64,000 nucleotides of DNA from Aquimarina sp. TRL1. Its GTDB lineage: Bacteria; Bacteroidota; Bacteroidia; Flavobacteriales; Flavobacteriaceae. Each line of letters starts with the position of its first letter. Position 1 is the first letter of the stretch. Shown here piece after piece: positions 51,441 through 62,787 of this stretch. A program made the position numbers and the translations under genes. The notes beneath the pieces were generated by a model that saw nothing but the letters and a program-made list of their open reading frames with translations, was not told the origin of the DNA and searched no databases. Location: positions 5,287,144 through 5,351,143 of the forward strand of contig NZ_CP053590.1 in assembly GCF_013365535.1 (NCBI RefSeq). Direction: 5' to 3'.

Positions 51441-52313
51441 TTAATTAGCTATAAAGTTTTCTATCTTTTCTGCCAGCTCATCAGATACATTAATCAAAGG
51501 CAATCTTACTGCATCTCCACAAACTCCTTTTGTTTTAAGCATATGTTTTATTCCCGCCGGATTCCCTTCTGCAAATGCATGATCAACCGCTGGTAAGAGC
51601 TTATACAACTCTGAGAAGGCTTTCTGTGTTTCTCCTGCTAATCCTAATCGAATCATCTCTGAGAATTCATCCGGAAACCCCTGCCCTATTACACTAATTA
51701 CTCCATCTCCTCCTGCTGCAACAGCTGGTAATGCTAAAGCATCATCCCCTGACAGTACCAAAAACCCTTCTGGTCTCTCTTTAATAATCTGCAATACCTG
51801 TGTAAAATCGCCAACAGCTTCTTTTACCCCTATAACATTATCCAACTGTGCCAATCTCAAGGTAGTTTCTGCTGTCATATTAATCGCTGTTCGCGATGGC
51901 ACATTGTACAATAACACAGGAATCGGAGCATGGTCCTGAATTTTCTTATAATGCTGATAAATACCTTCCTGACTTGGTTTATTATACATAGGCACAACAG
52001 ATAATACGGCAGCAAAATCGCTGAGATCTGTACTATCTATTTCATCAATAACTGCTTGTGTATTATTTCCTCCTATACCTATAACCAATGGCAATCGTTT
52101 CTTATTCACCTGTACGATATGAGCTACTAACGCTTTCTTTTCCGATTTCGTCAATGTAGCTGATTCTGCAGTAGTCCCCAGAACTACCAGGTATTCTATT
52201 TTTCCTTTGATACAAAACTCCACTAATGATGTTACTCCATCATAGTCTATTGTACCATCATTTTTAAACGGGGTAACCAAGGCAACTCCTGTCCCTCTTA
52301 AAAACTCATTCAT
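51441..52313 (-). CDS. dapA: 4-hydroxy-tetrahydrodipicolinate synthase
   Basis: First committed enzyme of lysine and meso-diaminopimelate synthesis; condenses pyruvate with aspartate semialdehyde. The 290-aa aldolase barrel has RGTGVALVTPFKNDGTIDYDG, VLGTTAESATL, LLYNVPSRTAINM (catalytic Tyr) and GVKEAVGD (Schiff-base Lys). All active-site residues are present. The DUF6913 gene lies 2 bp upstream and the Kir gene 9 bp downstream. Confidence 0.94.
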   Translation of the reverse strand: MNEFLRGTGVALVTPFKNDGTIDYDGVTSLVEFCIKGKIEYLVVLGTTAESATLTKSEKKALVAHIVQVNKKRLPLVIGIGGNNTQAVIDEIDSTDLSDFAAVLSVVPMYNKPSQEGIYQHYKKIQDHAPIPVLLYNVPSRTAINMTAETTLRLAQLDNVIGVKEAVGDFTQVLQIIKERPEGFLVLSGDDALALPAVAAGGDGVISVIGQGFPDEFSEMIRLGLAGETQKAFSELYKLLPAVDHAFAEGNPAGIKHMLKTKGVCGDAVRLPLINVSDELAEKIENFIAN

Positions 52314-52315
52314 AG

Positions 52316-52840
52316 CTAAATTATGTCTAAAACTTTTAAATATTTTTTTAATTCGGCGATAAAAAGATTGGTATCATCCATTGCCGAACCGATCACTAAA
52401 TCATTAATTCGATTATCGACTTCTGCAAAACCAACTTTAAATTTTGCCTGAGAAGCTGAAGCTACGTAATTGAGCTCTAACTTATCCTCTGCATAAAAAT
52501 TGATCAGAACGTCGTAATCTGTATGTATAAATTCTTTGAGTGAAGTACTTTTAACACTGCCATTAGCCGCAAAACAACGTTCGTTATAATAAGCAGCATC
52601 TTTATCATCACTGATCTCTTTCTGATCTTCCTTGAACCCCATCACCTTGAGTCGTTCTGATTTTACCCCCAGCTCATTAGCCAACTTCAGCAATGACAAT
52701 ACATTTACAGATTGAGAAGCATCTATAAGTACTGCCAGTGTTTTGAGATGAGAAACATTCATAGTAGTAGTTCCCCGTTTACTAAGACTGGTTTCAATGC
52801 CCTTTTTAAGTGCTTTGCGTTTAAGACCTTTTAAAATCAT
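52316..52840 (-). CDS. DUF6913 family protein
   Basis: A 174-aa soluble protein that I recognise as the flavobacterial DUF6913 family, commonly found beside dapA or nucleotidase genes. It contains TLAVLIDASQSVNVLSLLKLANELG, a Rossmann-like strand-helix pattern, then VKSTSLKEFIHTDYDVLINFYAE and KFKVGFAEVDNRINDLVIG. Function unknown. It is the first gene of the unit with dapA and carries a -7 box upstream. Confidence 0.7.
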   Translation of the reverse strand: MILKGLKRKALKKGIETSLSKRGTTTMNVSHLKTLAVLIDASQSVNVLSLLKLANELGVKSERLKVMGFKEDQKEISDDKDAAYYNERCFAANGSVKSTSLKEFIHTDYDVLINFYAEDKLELNYVASASQAKFKVGFAEVDNRINDLVIGSAMDDTNLFIAELKKYLKVLDII

Positions 52841-52859
52841 TCACAAAAAAATTAGTTCA

Positions 52860-52867
52860 CAAATGTA
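52860..52867 (-). promoter_or_regulatory. -7 promoter box for the DUF6913-dapA unit
   Basis: Minus-strand TACATTTG matches TAnnTTTG, 20 bp before the DUF6913 ATG. Confidence 0.5.
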
Positions 52868-52925
52868 GCTATTTTACATTTTAAAAACATCCCCTTATCA
52901 ATAAAGAAATAATGATATTTTAGGT

Positions 52926-55652
52926 TTACAGATTTTCTATCTTTATACTCAATTCATTTTTTATCTGTTCATCAAAATACCAGGTTACATAACTTAACGG
53001 AACCACCTCTATACCAACCCGATGTAGTACTCTGCAACGTTCCATAGAGAATGTTTTCTCAAAATCTCCCGGAAAACCTATTAAGTCAATTCCTAAGTAT
53101 TTGTTATTTTTCTCTATCAACACATCAATAACCAGCCCGGACAATTCATACCCAATAAAACATTGCGAATCCGGATTTTCCTGCATAACAAATGCCTGTA
53201 CCTGTGTTGCAAAATCATCAAAATATTTATTCCCTGTTTCTTCTTCTCCTAATTTCTCCACTCCTACAAACCAATCCAAATAGGTCCTCAACAAAGAATG
53301 TTCTGATAAACTATTTTCATCTACCGAAAGATATATCTTTTGTTTATTCCTGGCTCTAGTAACCATAACATTAAACATATCTTCTTTATTCAAATAACTA
53401 TACGAGCTATGATGACTATCATTATCAACCGTCATAGAAATCAACATGATATCTCTTTCGTCCCCCTGAAAAGAATACGGAGTCCCTAACCGAATAGCAT
53501 GTTTATTCATCGCCTGTAAAGAAATTTCTTTTTTTACCAGTTTACCAATATAGGTTATCTGATCTTTAAACGGCGTAATCACACCGATAGAAGTCGCAGC
53601 AGTTTTGGACAACTTTTCTTCTTTTCTGATCACCTCCTGAATATACAATACTATTTCTTCTGCTTCTTTCTCATTAACTCCTTTAGTATTTCTTTTTCCC
53701 TGAACGCGATGCATAAACACGGATTGCCTGCCTTTATTCTTAGGCAAATCATGCATAATTGTCAAGGCATCATCATAAAATTTTTGATTGCTAAATCCAA
53801 TGATATCCGGTAATGACCTATAATGCTCATCCAATAGATTTACCTGCTCCACCTTACTAGTTCCTTCTAACACAAAATCAAGCAAACTTCGTTCCCGGTA
53901 GTTATATTTCTCTTCCCATGGTAACTCATTCTTTACACTCAACAACTTCATCTGTTGCTTAGACAAAAAACACATATGTCGCAACTGCTTAGGATCCCCT
54001 GTAACAACTACTTTTTTTGCCCGCTGCAACAATGGCAGAACTCCGGCAATATCACATTGGGTTGCTTCATCTATCACCAACACATCAAAAAGCTCTTTTT
54101 GCAAAGGGAAAACCTCTGACACTTCATCTATTTTCACCAACCAAACAGGCAATGCATCCAGAACGACCTTAAAATCAAAAAGTTCTAACTCTGATAACTT
54201 TGTCGACTTATCTGTATTCCTCAACATACTCACCAAACGCTGAAGTTCTTTTCTATTTTCTCTGACACTGGCTCTGATCTTACCCAAAACCTGTCCCATC
54301 ATTTTTTTATTGGTATCTTGAATTCCTTTATTGAGATATTTCACATACAAATCCAACAACCTCCACTCTTCTTGTTGCCAGGTTTTAAAAAGCGTCACCC
54401 ATTTCATCTTTACTGTTCTCACCACTCCCGGTTTCCTCAGAATAGTCTGGGTTAATTTCCTGCTTTTTTCCTCTACAGTTTCAAACGCTTTCTCTATTCT
54501 TTTCAATTCCTCATATACAAACTCCAAGCCCGTATGATCTTTATCAATTTCTCGTATATAAGGCAATGTATTAAACTTATACAAATAGCGTTCTAAACTT
54601 GCTATTAATGAAATTTTATATCGGCTACCCCCAACTTTCATTCGGAATCTCCCTACAGAAAAAGAGGCTAATTTATCTGATACTACCTGCAAAGCTTCTT
54701 CAGTTCTTGCTGCAACCAATACGCTTTTCCCTTTACTGAGGTAATCTATTGCTATAGCTGCTACTGTATAACTTTTTCCAGTTCCCGGAGGACCTATAAA
54801 AACTGATTTTTTTAATTCATACGCGGATTTAACTATCTGCTGCTGTGCATGGTTTAAAATAAAAGGCTGAACACCTGGTTTATAAATCGCATCTCCCAGG
54901 TATTTTTCTTGCCCAAAATACGCTTCAACAGCAGTAGAATATGACACCTCTTCACATAACCGTTCTAATTCATTAACCACCCCTTGCATATTATTTGCTT
55001 TGCTAGACACCATCAATCCAGAAGCAGAAACCAATCTAAACACCCCGAATTCCACCTCCTTATCATTATAAACTTTCCGAAGCTCTTTCCCTTTTCTCAG
55101 CTTAGGAAACAGTGTAATATCGTCTGAAAAATGAAGCCCCTCTACATATCGTTCAAAAAGTCGTTTTACCTTCATCAAGAAAGAATACTCTACAAGATTT
55201 TCTTCCAACAACTGCGTAAAATGAGCCCGAAAATCCTCAAAAGGCAATGACATTTCCAGTGTTTTCAAAAAACCGTAGTTCACTTCTCTTTCTGCTATCT
55301 CCAACGAAACATAATACGTTTCTCCTTCCCGAATTATTGTGGCAGGATAATAAAACAAGGGCGCACACACGCGAACTGTTTTTTTATTAAACAGTTTTTT
55401 CCTTCCCACAATAAACATTGTACAATAATACAATTGCTTATCTCGCTTATACAATTGCAGGTTTTTGGAAATCTCTTCCCCTTGTTCTTCAGGAATATAT
55501 TGTCGCGGATACTTCCCATTAATCAATTCCTCTTCTGCTTCCTGTATCCAGTGATTTTCATATTTAGCCGAAAAGAAATTAACAATACTAAACTCTCTAT
55601 TATCGGCTTTATAACAATCCGAAAAGTACTTAATTAACTTCTGTATATCCAA
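52926..55652 (-). CDS. Superfamily 1 DNA/RNA helicase with C-terminal nuclease-like domain
   Basis: A 908-aa Upf1/DNA2-like SF1 helicase. The N-terminal 270 residues form a specific domain. Then come the Walker A FIGPPGTGKSYTVAAI (about 288-303), Walker B VLVIDEATQCDIA, VVTGDPKQLRHM, DEHYRSLPDIIGFSN, GTPYSFQGDERDIMLIS and MVTRARNKQKIYLSV. The last 100 residues (GYELSGLVIDVLIEKNNKYLGIDLIGF, RVLHRVGIEVVPLSYVTW) resemble a PD-(D/E)xK/Vsr-type fold, although a clear catalytic Lys is not seen. It may act in repair or genome defence. It lies between ligA and dapA. Confidence 0.8.
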   Translation of the reverse strand: MDIQKLIKYFSDCYKADNREFSIVNFFSAKYENHWIQEAEEELINGKYPRQYIPEEQGEEISKNLQLYKRDKQLYYCTMFIVGRKKLFNKKTVRVCAPLFYYPATIIREGETYYVSLEIAEREVNYGFLKTLEMSLPFEDFRAHFTQLLEENLVEYSFLMKVKRLFERYVEGLHFSDDITLFPKLRKGKELRKVYNDKEVEFGVFRLVSASGLMVSSKANNMQGVVNELERLCEEVSYSTAVEAYFGQEKYLGDAIYKPGVQPFILNHAQQQIVKSAYELKKSVFIGPPGTGKSYTVAAIAIDYLSKGKSVLVAARTEEALQVVSDKLASFSVGRFRMKVGGSRYKISLIASLERYLYKFNTLPYIREIDKDHTGLEFVYEELKRIEKAFETVEEKSRKLTQTILRKPGVVRTVKMKWVTLFKTWQQEEWRLLDLYVKYLNKGIQDTNKKMMGQVLGKIRASVRENRKELQRLVSMLRNTDKSTKLSELELFDFKVVLDALPVWLVKIDEVSEVFPLQKELFDVLVIDEATQCDIAGVLPLLQRAKKVVVTGDPKQLRHMCFLSKQQMKLLSVKNELPWEEKYNYRERSLLDFVLEGTSKVEQVNLLDEHYRSLPDIIGFSNQKFYDDALTIMHDLPKNKGRQSVFMHRVQGKRNTKGVNEKEAEEIVLYIQEVIRKEEKLSKTAATSIGVITPFKDQITYIGKLVKKEISLQAMNKHAIRLGTPYSFQGDERDIMLISMTVDNDSHHSSYSYLNKEDMFNVMVTRARNKQKIYLSVDENSLSEHSLLRTYLDWFVGVEKLGEEETGNKYFDDFATQVQAFVMQENPDSQCFIGYELSGLVIDVLIEKNNKYLGIDLIGFPGDFEKTFSMERCRVLHRVGIEVVPLSYVTWYFDEQIKNELSIKIENL

Positions 55653-55683
55653 TTATTACATGCTTTTATCCTTCTTCTTCTCC

Positions 55684-57717
<2,034 letters not shown>

Positions 57718-58281
57718 TTATTTTACACTATTAAAATCCTGCATTTTTCTCAGAAGTCCCTCCACGGTATCATCAACCAACAATAAATCATAGCCTTCTT
57801 TTCGTAAGAAACCTTTTGCCATCATATCTTCCATCAGTTTCAACAAATGATTATAAAAGCCATCTATATTCAGTAAACCTATTGGTTTGCTATGCAATTT
57901 TAACTGTGCCCAGCTAATTACCTCGAATAGCTCTTCCAGTGTCCCAAAACCTCCCGGCAAGACGATAAACCCATCACTCAACTCCTGCAGTTTTTCTTTT
58001 CTTTGGTGCATATTTTCTGTGGTATACAATCTGGTCAACTCCGGATGCACAATTTCTTTGGATTTCAGAAATTGAGGAATAACCCCCACTACTTCTCCAT
58101 CAAGCGATAATACGCCATTTGCTACAGCCCCCATAACTCCTATTTCTGCTCCTCCATACACCAAGGTTATCCCTTCTTTTGCAATGCGTTCTCCTAATTG
58201 TTTTGCTGTGGTAACATACTGTTCTTCTTTCCCTGTACTACTTCCACAAAAAACCGCTACTGCTTCTATTTTTTTCATCAA
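57718..58281 (-). CDS. LOG family protein (TIGR00730, Rossmann fold)
   Basis: A 187-aa protein of the family once called lysine decarboxylase-like. Many members are nucleoside 5'-monophosphate phosphoribohydrolases, known as cytokinin-activating LOG enzymes. Signatures present are VAVFCGSSTG, LVYGGAEIGVMGAVANG and FIVLPGGFGTLEELFE (the PGGxGTxxE motif). Bacterial substrate not certain. It follows prmC by 7 bp. Confidence 0.85.
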   Translation of the reverse strand: MMKKIEAVAVFCGSSTGKEEQYVTTAKQLGERIAKEGITLVYGGAEIGVMGAVANGVLSLDGEVVGVIPQFLKSKEIVHPELTRLYTTENMHQRKEKLQELSDGFIVLPGGFGTLEELFEVISWAQLKLHSKPIGLLNIDGFYNHLLKLMEDMMAKGFLRKEGYDLLLVDDTVEGLLRKMQDFNSVK

Positions 58282-58288
58282 ATTAATT

Positions 58289-59170
58289 TTACTTTCTAAA
58301 TGCCTTAATCATTCGTTCGTTTCCAAAAAAATCTTTTCTTAACTCCACCACATCAAACCCTTTACCCAAAATCATATCTTTCATCTCCTGCCCTAAATAT
58401 TGATTAATCTCAAAATATAAATTACCACTTTCTTCTAAACTCTGAGTTGCCAATGCTGCTATTTTTTCATAAAAAACCAATGCTCGATTATCCGAAACAA
58501 ATAGCGCCGTATGAGGCTCATACTTCAACACATTCCCCTTCATTTCTTTTTTTTCCATTTCTCGTACATAAGGAGGGTTTGATACAATAATATCATATCG
58601 TTGATCTAAAGATGCTACCGTCAATATATCCTGATTAATAAACCGTATCGCTACTCCATGCTGCTTCGCATTTTTTTGCGCTACTTCAATCGCTCCTTCT
58701 GACACATCTATTGCTTCTACTGTAGCATTAGGAATATGTTTAGCTAATGTTATTGCAATACACCCACTACCAGTTCCTACATCGAGAATTCGTATTTTCT
58801 TTTCTTCTTTCCTATTCTTGCAATCTTCTATAATCCAATACACTAACTCTTCCGTTTCAGGTCTCGGAATTAACACTTGTTCACTCACCTGAAAATCCAA
58901 TCCATAAAAATTAGTACTCCCAATAATATATTGTACTGGAACTTCTTTTTCTAACTGTGATACCGCTGCTGTAAACATTGTCTTTTGAGGAATTGTAAGC
59001 TTTTTTTGTAATTCCAATGCCACTTGAACCCTACTCATCCCAAGGAGATGATCTGTTATCAAATAAAAAAAAGACAAGGTTTCTTCCCTTCCATATTGCT
59101 CTGATAAGCTTGTTAAAAAATACGCTTTAGCTTCTTTTAAAATCAACCGTTTCCTTTTTAATGTGTACAA
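58289..59170 (-). CDS. prmC: Peptide chain release factor N5-glutamine methyltransferase
   Basis: Methylates the GGQ glutamine of release factors RF1 and RF2. The 293-aa protein has the PrmC N-terminal helical domain (about 1-90), then PVQYIIGSTNFYGLDFQVSEQVLIPRPETEELV, SAM motif I ILDVGTGSGCIAITLA and the hallmark IVSNPPYVRE (NPPY). Length is normal. It lies 10 bp downstream of the GNAT gene. Confidence 0.93.
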   Translation of the reverse strand: MYTLKRKRLILKEAKAYFLTSLSEQYGREETLSFFYLITDHLLGMSRVQVALELQKKLTIPQKTMFTAAVSQLEKEVPVQYIIGSTNFYGLDFQVSEQVLIPRPETEELVYWIIEDCKNRKEEKKIRILDVGTGSGCIAITLAKHIPNATVEAIDVSEGAIEVAQKNAKQHGVAIRFINQDILTVASLDQRYDIIVSNPPYVREMEKKEMKGNVLKYEPHTALFVSDNRALVFYEKIAALATQSLEESGNLYFEINQYLGQEMKDMILGKGFDVVELRKDFFGNERMIKAFRK

Positions 59171-59180
59171 CTCTTATTTT

Positions 59181-59666
59181 CTATAACTTTTTAATCATCC
59201 ACTCCTGGCAATTATAATGTCCGGTGTCTCCCATTGGTTTTTCCAAGGGTTCAAAACCAACTTTTCCATATAATTTTTTAGCAGATTCCATATAAGGCAT
59301 TGTTTCTAAATAACAAGATTCAAATCCCTCTTCTTTTGCTTTGGACAGGCATATCTCCATTAATTGTCTTCCAACTCCTTTCCCTCTCATTTTTGAAGAA
59401 ACATACATTTTCTGAAGTTCACAAACGTCCTCTTCTCCATTTTCTAATGGAGCGATTCCTGCTCCACCTAATACACTGCCATCACATTCTACTACAAAAT
59501 ACGCTCCCCGGCTTTCATTATATGTTTCATACATCATATCCAATGCTTTATCTTCATAAGCCGTCCCCACCTTAGGCACTCCCATCTCTACAAGCACCTC
59601 TCGTATTATAGCTGCCAATGCTTTATTGTCATTTAACTCTATAGGGCGAATTTTAATTGTACTCAT
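59181..59666 (-). CDS. GNAT family N-acetyltransferase
   Basis: A 161-aa acetyl-CoA-dependent acyltransferase. The CoA-binding motif A is ELQKMYVSSKMRGKGVGRQLMEICLSKAKEEG (R-x-x-G-x-G at about 95-100), followed by CYLETMPYMESAKKLYGKVGFEPLE (motif B). The N-terminus begins STIKIRPIELNDNKALAAIIREVLVEMG. Substrate unknown. It is the first gene of the minus-strand run with prmC. Confidence 0.85.
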   Translation of the reverse strand: MSTIKIRPIELNDNKALAAIIREVLVEMGVPKVGTAYEDKALDMMYETYNESRGAYFVVECDGSVLGGAGIAPLENGEEDVCELQKMYVSSKMRGKGVGRQLMEICLSKAKEEGFESCYLETMPYMESAKKLYGKVGFEPLEKPMGDTGHYNCQEWMIKKL

Positions 59667-59679
59667 TGCTAATATTAAT

Positions 59680-59687
59680 TACTTTTG
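59680..59687 (+). promoter_or_regulatory. Possible -7 promoter box for the LEA-like/ribD operon
   Basis: TACTTTTG followed by C matches TAnnTTTGC on the plus strand. It would give a leader of about 110 nt before the ATG at 59805, so it is uncertain. Confidence 0.3.
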
Positions 59688-59804
59688 CGTTAACCTTCTT
59701 AATCGACAAAACTCCTTAACCTCTTTTTAGCAAACTAAAAAGAAACAGTAGCATTATATCATAAAATAATCAACGAAATATACAGTAATTCCATCCAGAA
59801 ACCA

Positions 59805-60266
59805 ATGAACAAGATACTATTATTATTAACAATATTTTTCATTTCCATCAGATGTTCCTCCCCGGAGAAACCAATCTTCAAAAGCCTGAATAACATCGAC
59901 ATAAAAAAAGCAAGCCTAACCGAAGTAACCATTCATGCTGATGCTATTTTTGATAACCCTAATAACCTATCTGGAAAGCTATCAATTGAAGACCTTCATA
60001 TCTTAGTAGACAACGTGGATATAGGTATTATTTCTTCTAAAGAGTTTAACGTTCCTAAAAAAGAGTCTTTCACTATTCCATTAACCGGAACATTTCCACT
60101 CTCAAAAATCTACAAAAACAACAAAAAAGGAATCCTAAACAGTATTTTATCAATTGCCACAACGGACTCCCTAACGATAGAATACGATGGTAAAATCAGA
60201 TATCATTTGCATGATTTTTCATACCCATATCACATCAACACTTCTCAAAAAATAAAAATAAAATAG
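59805..60266 (+). CDS. LEA14-like (WHy domain) lipoprotein
   Basis: A 153-aa protein with a lipobox-like signal (FFISIRCSS, Cys about 17). The body matches LEA type 2/WHy domains: LNNIDIKKASLTEVTIHADAIFDNPNNLSGKLSIEDLHILVDN, VGIISSKEFNVPKKESFTIPLTGTFPL. These are small immunoglobulin-like beta domains of unclear function, common as Bacteroidota lipoproteins. Its TAG overlaps the GTG of ribD by one base. Confidence 0.75.
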   Translation: MNKILLLLTIFFISIRCSSPEKPIFKSLNNIDIKKASLTEVTIHADAIFDNPNNLSGKLSIEDLHILVDNVDIGIISSKEFNVPKKESFTIPLTGTFPLSKIYKNNKKGILNSILSIATTDSLTIEYDGKIRYHLHDFSYPYHINTSQKIKIK

Positions 60267-61309
60267 TGAACCCTATACACCAACTCTATATTCGCCGCTG
60301 CATCCAATTAGCTAAAAACGGACTAGGAACCACTTATCCCAATCCTATGGTTGGTGCTGTTATTGTTCACAACCAAAAAATTATTGGCGAAGGCTGGCAT
60401 CACAAAGCCGGACAACCCCATGCAGAAGTAAACGCTATTCGTTCAGTAAAGGATCATTCCATACTTCCTGAAGCTACTATATATGTAAGCTTAGAGCCCT
60501 GCAGCCATCATGGAAAAACACCTCCATGCAGTGACCTTATCATCGAAAAAGGAATCAAGAATGTTGTTATCGGCACTATAGACCCTTTTTCTAAAGTTGC
60601 CGGAAGAGGGATTAAAAAGCTCAAAAATGCCGGTTGCCACGTAACTGTTGGCGTATTAGAAGAGGCTTGTCATGAACTCAACAAACGCTTTTTTACTTTT
60701 CACACAAAAAAGCGCCCATATATTATATTAAAATGGGCAGAAACCCAGGATGGATATATTGCCCCCATGAATTCTTCTGAAAGAAAACCTGTGTGGATTA
60801 CCGATAAAAATTCTCGTCAACTTGTTCATAAATGGCGAACTGAAGAACAGGCTATTCTTATTGGCAGTAAAACCGTCATAAAAGACAATCCTAAACTTAC
60901 CGCCAGAGACTGGTACGGAACAAACCCATTACGCATCATTATTGCTTCTACTGATAAAGAACTCAGTAATTCTGCTGTACTGGATCAAACCACCGAAACA
61001 ATTATTATATCAAACAAAAAATTCCAGAAAAAAAACCAAGCCAATCTCATTTATTGTACTACCCAAACAGATCAATTAATACAAGGTATCTGTGATTTCC
61101 TATACGAAAAAGACATTCAATCACTAATTATAGAAGGAGGTAGTTATACGCTACAACAATTTATCGACACTGATATATGGGATGAAGCCCGGGTTTTTAA
61201 AGGCAATACTTTTTTCAGAGAAGGAGTCAAAGCCCCTAAGCTTTCGACTTCCCCTGTAACGATAACCAATATTAAAAACGACTTTTTACACATTCACAAA
61301 AATGATTAA
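60266..61309 (+). CDS. ribD: Bifunctional riboflavin biosynthesis deaminase/reductase RibD
   Basis: Carries out deamination and then ribityl reduction early in riboflavin synthesis. The 347-aa protein has an N-terminal zinc deaminase domain (HAEVNAIRSV and PCSHHGKTPPC, with zinc His/Cys/Cys and catalytic Glu). The C-terminal reductase (about 150-340) has PYIILKWAETQDGYIAP, SRQLVHKWRTEEQAILIGSKTV and IIEGGSYTLQQFI. The start is GTG at 60266, coupled to the lipoprotein gene. It overlaps the HAD gene by 8 bp. Confidence 0.93.
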   Translation: MNPIHQLYIRRCIQLAKNGLGTTYPNPMVGAVIVHNQKIIGEGWHHKAGQPHAEVNAIRSVKDHSILPEATIYVSLEPCSHHGKTPPCSDLIIEKGIKNVVIGTIDPFSKVAGRGIKKLKNAGCHVTVGVLEEACHELNKRFFTFHTKKRPYIILKWAETQDGYIAPMNSSERKPVWITDKNSRQLVHKWRTEEQAILIGSKTVIKDNPKLTARDWYGTNPLRIIIASTDKELSNSAVLDQTTETIIISNKKFQKKNQANLIYCTTQTDQLIQGICDFLYEKDIQSLIIEGGSYTLQQFIDTDIWDEARVFKGNTFFREGVKAPKLSTSPVTITNIKNDFLHIHKND

Positions 61310-61910
61310 AACAATTATATTTGATTTTGGTGACGTATTCATCAACCTGGATAAAACTGCTACAGCAGATGCTTTTTCTAAACTAAAAACTTCCTCTTCT
61401 CAGGCATTTATTACACAGATCAACGAGCTTTATGAAACCGGAATGATCACCACAGAGGAATTCTTTACTCATTATTCTACTATATACCCTGAACTTACCT
61501 CATTTCTAATTAAAGACGCATGGAATGCTATCTTACTTGATTTCCCTACCCACAGGCTCAATTTCCTCCAGCAACTTGCCATTTCCAAACAATACAAGCT
61601 CATCCTCCTGAGCAACACAAATGAATTACACATTGACTGGATAAAAAAGAACATTTCACACTATCAAGCATTCAAGTCTTGTTTTGATCAATTTTACCTA
61701 TCACATGAAATCAATCTGAGAAAACCAACAGCTGATATCTTTAATTTTGTTCTCAGCAAAAATCAGATACTCCCTGACGAAACTATTTTTATTGATGACA
61801 CTAAGGAGCATATTGACACTGCTGCTTCCCTGGGAATCCACACCTGGAATATAGACCCCAAAAAAGAAGATATCACTACTTTATTTGCTACAAAATCTGA
61901 TTTGTTTTGA
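61302..61910 (+). CDS. HAD-family hydrolase (YihX-like)
   Basis: A 202-aa phosphatase of the haloacid dehalogenase superfamily. Motif I is IIFDFGDVFINLD (nucleophile Asp; the common 'DxG' variant of this subfamily), motif II LILLSNTNELH, the lysine region EINLRKPTADIF, and motif IV IFIDDTKEHID. Substrate not known; the position after ribD suggests it could remove phosphate from a riboflavin precursor, which is inference. It overlaps ribD and the EamA gene. Confidence 0.85.
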   Translation: MIKTIIFDFGDVFINLDKTATADAFSKLKTSSSQAFITQINELYETGMITTEEFFTHYSTIYPELTSFLIKDAWNAILLDFPTHRLNFLQQLAISKQYKLILLSNTNELHIDWIKKNISHYQAFKSCFDQFYLSHEINLRKPTADIFNFVLSKNQILPDETIFIDDTKEHIDTAASLGIHTWNIDPKKEDITTLFATKSDLF

Positions 61911-62776
61911 CCTATTTATTACTCAGCATTTTAGCCACTACAATTATCTTTATACTTTTCAAAACTTTTTCTTTGTATAAAGTCAATACATCTCAGGCTA
62001 TTGTCACTAACTATATTGTAGCTGCTTTATTCGGATTTTTTTTTCATACCGGTAACATCAGTATCCCAACACTCATTTCTCAACCCTGGTTTATATGGTC
62101 CCTTATCCTAGGGGCAGTTTTCATCAGCATCTTTAGCCTGATAGCCATTACTGCACAGCGAAATGGAATTTCAGTTGTTGCTGTCGCCAGCAAAATGAGT
62201 ATGATTATTCCGATCTTATTTGGTATTCTCTACTACAAAGAACATACAAACACCTTAAAAATAACCGGAATACTCATTGCCCTGATTGCTGTTTTCCTCG
62301 CTTCTTCCAAAAAGACATCGCAAACCACAACAAATACAAGCAGCTTTATCTATCCATTATTAGTTTTTATTGGTAGTGGACTTATTGATACCTCTATTAA
62401 GTTTATCGATTTTCATTTTGTAAAACCTGAAGATGCCTCCATCTTTCCTGCTACTATTTTTGCTGCCGCAGGAATTCTTGGAATCTTCCTTTTATTATAC
62501 AATAGCATTATCAAAAAAGAAAGCATTTCATTCAAAAATATTATCGCAGGAATTTCTTTAGGCATTCCTAATTATTTTTCTGTTTATTTTCTAATTTTGG
62601 CACTTAGGCATGAGCTTATGGACAGCTCTACCGTATTTACGATTAACAATGTTTCTATATTAATAACTTCAACACTTGCTGGCATCCTTATATTTAGAGA
62701 ACAACTACTTCTAAAAAACTGGATTGGCATTTTACTAGCCATACTCAGTATATTTTTAGTTAGCTTTTCTTTTTAA
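61907..62776 (+). CDS. EamA-family (drug/metabolite type) transporter
   Basis: A 289-aa protein with ten predicted hydrophobic helices in two halves, typical of the DMT superfamily. Conserved pieces are VVAVASKMSMIIPILFGILYYKEH (end of the first EamA repeat) and FTINNVSILITSTLAGILIFREQLLLKNWIGILLAILSIFLVSF (second repeat). The start is TTG at 61907, overlapping the HAD stop by 4 bp (TTGA). Substrate unknown. In the same operon as ribD. Confidence 0.8.
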   Translation: MTYLLLSILATTIIFILFKTFSLYKVNTSQAIVTNYIVAALFGFFFHTGNISIPTLISQPWFIWSLILGAVFISIFSLIAITAQRNGISVVAVASKMSMIIPILFGILYYKEHTNTLKITGILIALIAVFLASSKKTSQTTTNTSSFIYPLLVFIGSGLIDTSIKFIDFHFVKPEDASIFPATIFAAAGILGIFLLLYNSIIKKESISFKNIIAGISLGIPNYFSVYFLILALRHELMDSSTVFTINNVSILITSTLAGILIFREQLLLKNWIGILLAILSIFLVSFSF

Positions 62777-62787
62777 TCTTACTTATT

